A DNA stretch of 34,826 nt from an uncultured bacterium (GTDB lineage Bacteria; Bacillota_I; Bacilli_A; RF39; UBA660). Positions 32,811 to 34,826 of the stretch are shown piece after piece. Under the pieces are notes generated by a model. It was not told the origin of the DNA. It saw nothing but the letters and a program-made list of their open reading frames with translations, and did not search any database. The stretch spans positions 1 to 34,826 of the forward strand of contig CAOJEC010000011.1 of the NCBI GenBank assembly GCA_948433885.1, read 5' to 3'. Each line of letters starts with the position of its first letter. The first letter of the stretch is position 1. Both the position numbers and the translations under genes were made by a program.

Positions 32811-34595
32811 ATGATTAAATTAAAAAATATTTATAAAAATTACGGCAAAGAACGAGTACTACAAAATATCAATTTTACTTTTCAAGACAAAAAGATATAT
32901 GTCATTAAGGGAGTAAGTGGATGTGGTAAATCGACGCTTTTAGGAATAATCGCGGGTTTGAATACGGACTACACAGGGAACTATTATTTTGATAATACAC
33001 TTGTAACCAAAAAGAATATAAAAACAATAAGACAAAGAATAGGATATATAAATCAAAAAAGTATGCTTATAAGTAACATAAGTGTCTTAGATAATCTTCT
33101 CTTTATCAAAAATAATAAAACTAAAATAAAACATCTAGCCAATGAGTTTGATGTTTACCATATTCTCCACAAGATGCCAAATGAAATATCAGGTGGCGAA
33201 CGTCAAAGAATAGCTATCATAAGAGCTTTACTTACGAATCCAGATATAATAATAGCTGATGAACCTACTTCTTCATTAGACCAAGAGAATTCACTCAAAT
33301 TTGTAAATTATCTTAAAAAGATTAAAGATAGAACTATCATAATTGCAACGCATAAAGATATTTTCGATCAATGCGCAGATGAGATAATTAACTTGGATTA
33401 TGGCATTATAAAAGAAGAACATTCTCAAAAACACTTTGACGAAATCGTATCTCCTATAAAATCAGTTAACTCTCCTAAATTAAATTTTAAAAATAGCATC
33501 AAATATGTCAAAAAAAGAGCAACTAGAAACAGTTGGATTAAGAATATATTCCTAATCTTTATCTTTTTCATCATATTCGCCACCGTAGGAATTAAGCTAA
33601 ATTTCTATGATGAATATATTAAGTATTCAATGAAAGATTACCCTTATCATGTCATTGATATAGACTCTATTTCTTATGACGAACTGAGTAAAGAAGAGGA
33701 ATTTGAATTATATGAAAACTATACTTATAAAGAAGATGATTTTACTGTATATGAATATTTTCCTTATGAGGATAGTAATTTCAAAATTCCTGGAGTGTTA
33801 GAATTCGGAGAATTCCCTAAAAAAAATACACAAATAATAGTTAATAAGGAATTCATAAATTCTGTAATGCATATTGAAGACTATAAAGATGCTATAGGTA
33901 AATCTTTTATTATTAAGAATCAAGAATATGAAATAAGTGGTATAATTGCGGGTAAAGTAGAGAATACTTTTAACGAAAAAGATTGCAATGCTTACTATAC
34001 AGGAATATCTGGACCTGCTGCATTCATCGATTACGATATTATGAAGGAAATTGGTGTAAAAACAAGAGGATTTTTAGATTATAAAATGTATAAGTATGTA
34101 GGCAAGAACCAGATATACGATAAAAATTATAAATATAAAGATTTACTTTTCATAAGTATGGCATATAGAGTATATGAAAACAGAATAGCTAACACATGTA
34201 GTGTCGCCAATATGTTTGCTGACATATCGTTCATAGCTTTAACTATCCTCAGTTTAATAGGATTTATGTTCATATATAACAAAATAAATTTAGACCTTTT
34301 CTATCGTCAAAAAGAATTTGGCTACTTTATGGCTTTTGGATTAGCAAAAAAAAGAATATATTTTCTAGTTCTATACGAATACATGATAAACATAATCAAA
34401 AACTTATTAACGGGTTGTGCACTCTACTACGTTGCTTCTTGGATAGTTCATTATTACATAGGATTAAACCTTATTATTTCACCATGGTATACTACATTAA
34501 TTACTTTAATAATAATTACATATACCATTTTGGTAATAGTTCTACCACTTAGAAAATATTTAAAAAAGGATATATATAGATTAATGAATAATTAA
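32811..34595 (+). CDS. ABC transporter, ATPase-permease fusion, partner of the preceding gene
   Basis: 594 residues, same layout as its neighbour: Walker A GVSGCGKST (34-42), signature ISGGERQRIAII, Walker B IIIADEPTSSLD, H-loop ATHK (Lys replacing the usual Asp), helix about 242-261, extracytoplasmic domain, then three C-terminal helices (about 472-492, 522-545, 556-578). The paralogues probably arose by tandem duplication and form a heterodimer. The start at ATG 32811 has only a weak SD, so coupling to the upstream short ORF is possible. A terminator follows. The substrate is unknown; the small secreted protein gene just before the pair is one candidate. Confidence 0.88.
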   Translation: MIKLKNIYKNYGKERVLQNINFTFQDKKIYVIKGVSGCGKSTLLGIIAGLNTDYTGNYYFDNTLVTKKNIKTIRQRIGYINQKSMLISNISVLDNLLFIKNNKTKIKHLANEFDVYHILHKMPNEISGGERQRIAIIRALLTNPDIIIADEPTSSLDQENSLKFVNYLKKIKDRTIIIATHKDIFDQCADEIINLDYGIIKEEHSQKHFDEIVSPIKSVNSPKLNFKNSIKYVKKRATRNSWIKNIFLIFIFFIIFATVGIKLNFYDEYIKYSMKDYPYHVIDIDSISYDELSKEEEFELYENYTYKEDDFTVYEYFPYEDSNFKIPGVLEFGEFPKKNTQIIVNKEFINSVMHIEDYKDAIGKSFIIKNQEYEISGIIAGKVENTFNEKDCNAYYTGISGPAAFIDYDIMKEIGVKTRGFLDYKMYKYVGKNQIYDKNYKYKDLLFISMAYRVYENRIANTCSVANMFADISFIALTILSLIGFMFIYNKINLDLFYRQKEFGYFMAFGLAKKRIYFLVLYEYMINIIKNLLTGCALYYVASWIVHYYIGLNLIISPWYTTLITLIIITYTILVIVLPLRKYLKKDIYRLMNN

Positions 34596-34611
34596 TCTCA
34601 AACATTAAGAG

Positions 34612-34657
34612 ACTATAATAATAGCAATTAAACAACTTTATTATAGTTTTTATTTTT
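34612..34657 (+). terminator. Terminator of the ABC operon
   Basis: ACTATAATAA (34612-34621) / TTATTATAGT (34638-34647) stem with a 16-base loop, then a T-rich tail. Confidence 0.75.
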
Positions 34658-34703
34658 ACCATAAAATACTAACTATGGACTTTTTCTGGGGAATAATAAG
34701 GGT

Positions 34704-34752
34704 ATACTTATGGACTACCAAATGTTATAATGTGGTAAAGTGAAATAAGTAT
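34704..34752. promoter_or_regulatory. Extended -10 promoter between inverted repeats at the window edge
   Basis: TGT-TATAAT (34723-34731) is a TGn extended -10. It is flanked by ATACTTAT (34704-34711) and ATAAGTAT (34745-34752), perfect 8-base arms. A TTGACA occurs at 34802. The gene these serve lies beyond the window. Confidence 0.35.
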
Positions 34753-34826
34753 GCATAATTCACTCATTTGCCAATTTGAGTTTAGGTAAAAAAATAACTT
34801 GACAAGAAAAAATCAGAGAATGTGGA

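Overview
The window looks like a chromosomal segment of a low-G+C, spore-forming member of the Bacillota (class Bacilli in the broad sense, possibly one of the uncultivated gut lineages). Reasons: A+T-rich coding sequence, TGA used as an ordinary stop, Bacilli-like ribosome binding sites, a GerQ spore-coat gene, a ClpC-type ATPase beside cysS, YtqA, RpoZ, TypA/BipA and ThyX. No rRNA, CRISPR array or intact IS element was found.

Layout. (1) 1 to about 5996 is the right-hand part of an integrative element. It holds a four-gene operon (UPF0158, SWIM zinc finger, RhuM, HExxH peptidase), a cluster of stacked hairpins, small leader ORFs with a long inverted repeat, and a large serine recombinase whose stop codon lies a few bases from the element end. 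Directly behind it, a multi-LysM gene resumes in the middle of a repeat, so the element splits that gene. (2) 6600-8440 is a patchy accessory strip: LysM tail and terminator, a decayed AAA/DUF4143 ATPase behind an intact-looking promoter and palindrome, an ST7-like TPR gene, and a second LysM tail with a sister terminator. (3) 8600-26900 is the core: nuclease lipoprotein, Lys-rich membrane protein, GerS/LolA-like lipoprotein, polytopic membrane proteins, gerQ, clpC-like, cysS, DUF6512, bipA, a protein with three HTH-like modules, ytqA, rpoZ, tRNA-Ala, a membrane thioredoxin, an XRE-membrane regulator coupled to a DUF4097 protein, and thyX. (4) 27000-34826 is again more accessory in character: a large unknown protein, a Nudix hydrolase, then an XRE-transmembrane regulator, a small secreted protein that may be frameshifted, and two ATPase-permease fusion ABC transporters.

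How parts fit. The core and the left element differ sharply in base usage: TCGA is very frequent in core genes and occurs only twice in the first 5982 bases. The best candidates for something undescribed are the recombinase element splitting a LysM gene in a spore former (possibly a sporulation-excised intervening element), its four-gene cargo operon, its hairpin cluster, and the XRE/secreted protein/dual-ABC locus at the right. All function calls rest on reading the sequence and on family knowledge; no database search was run.
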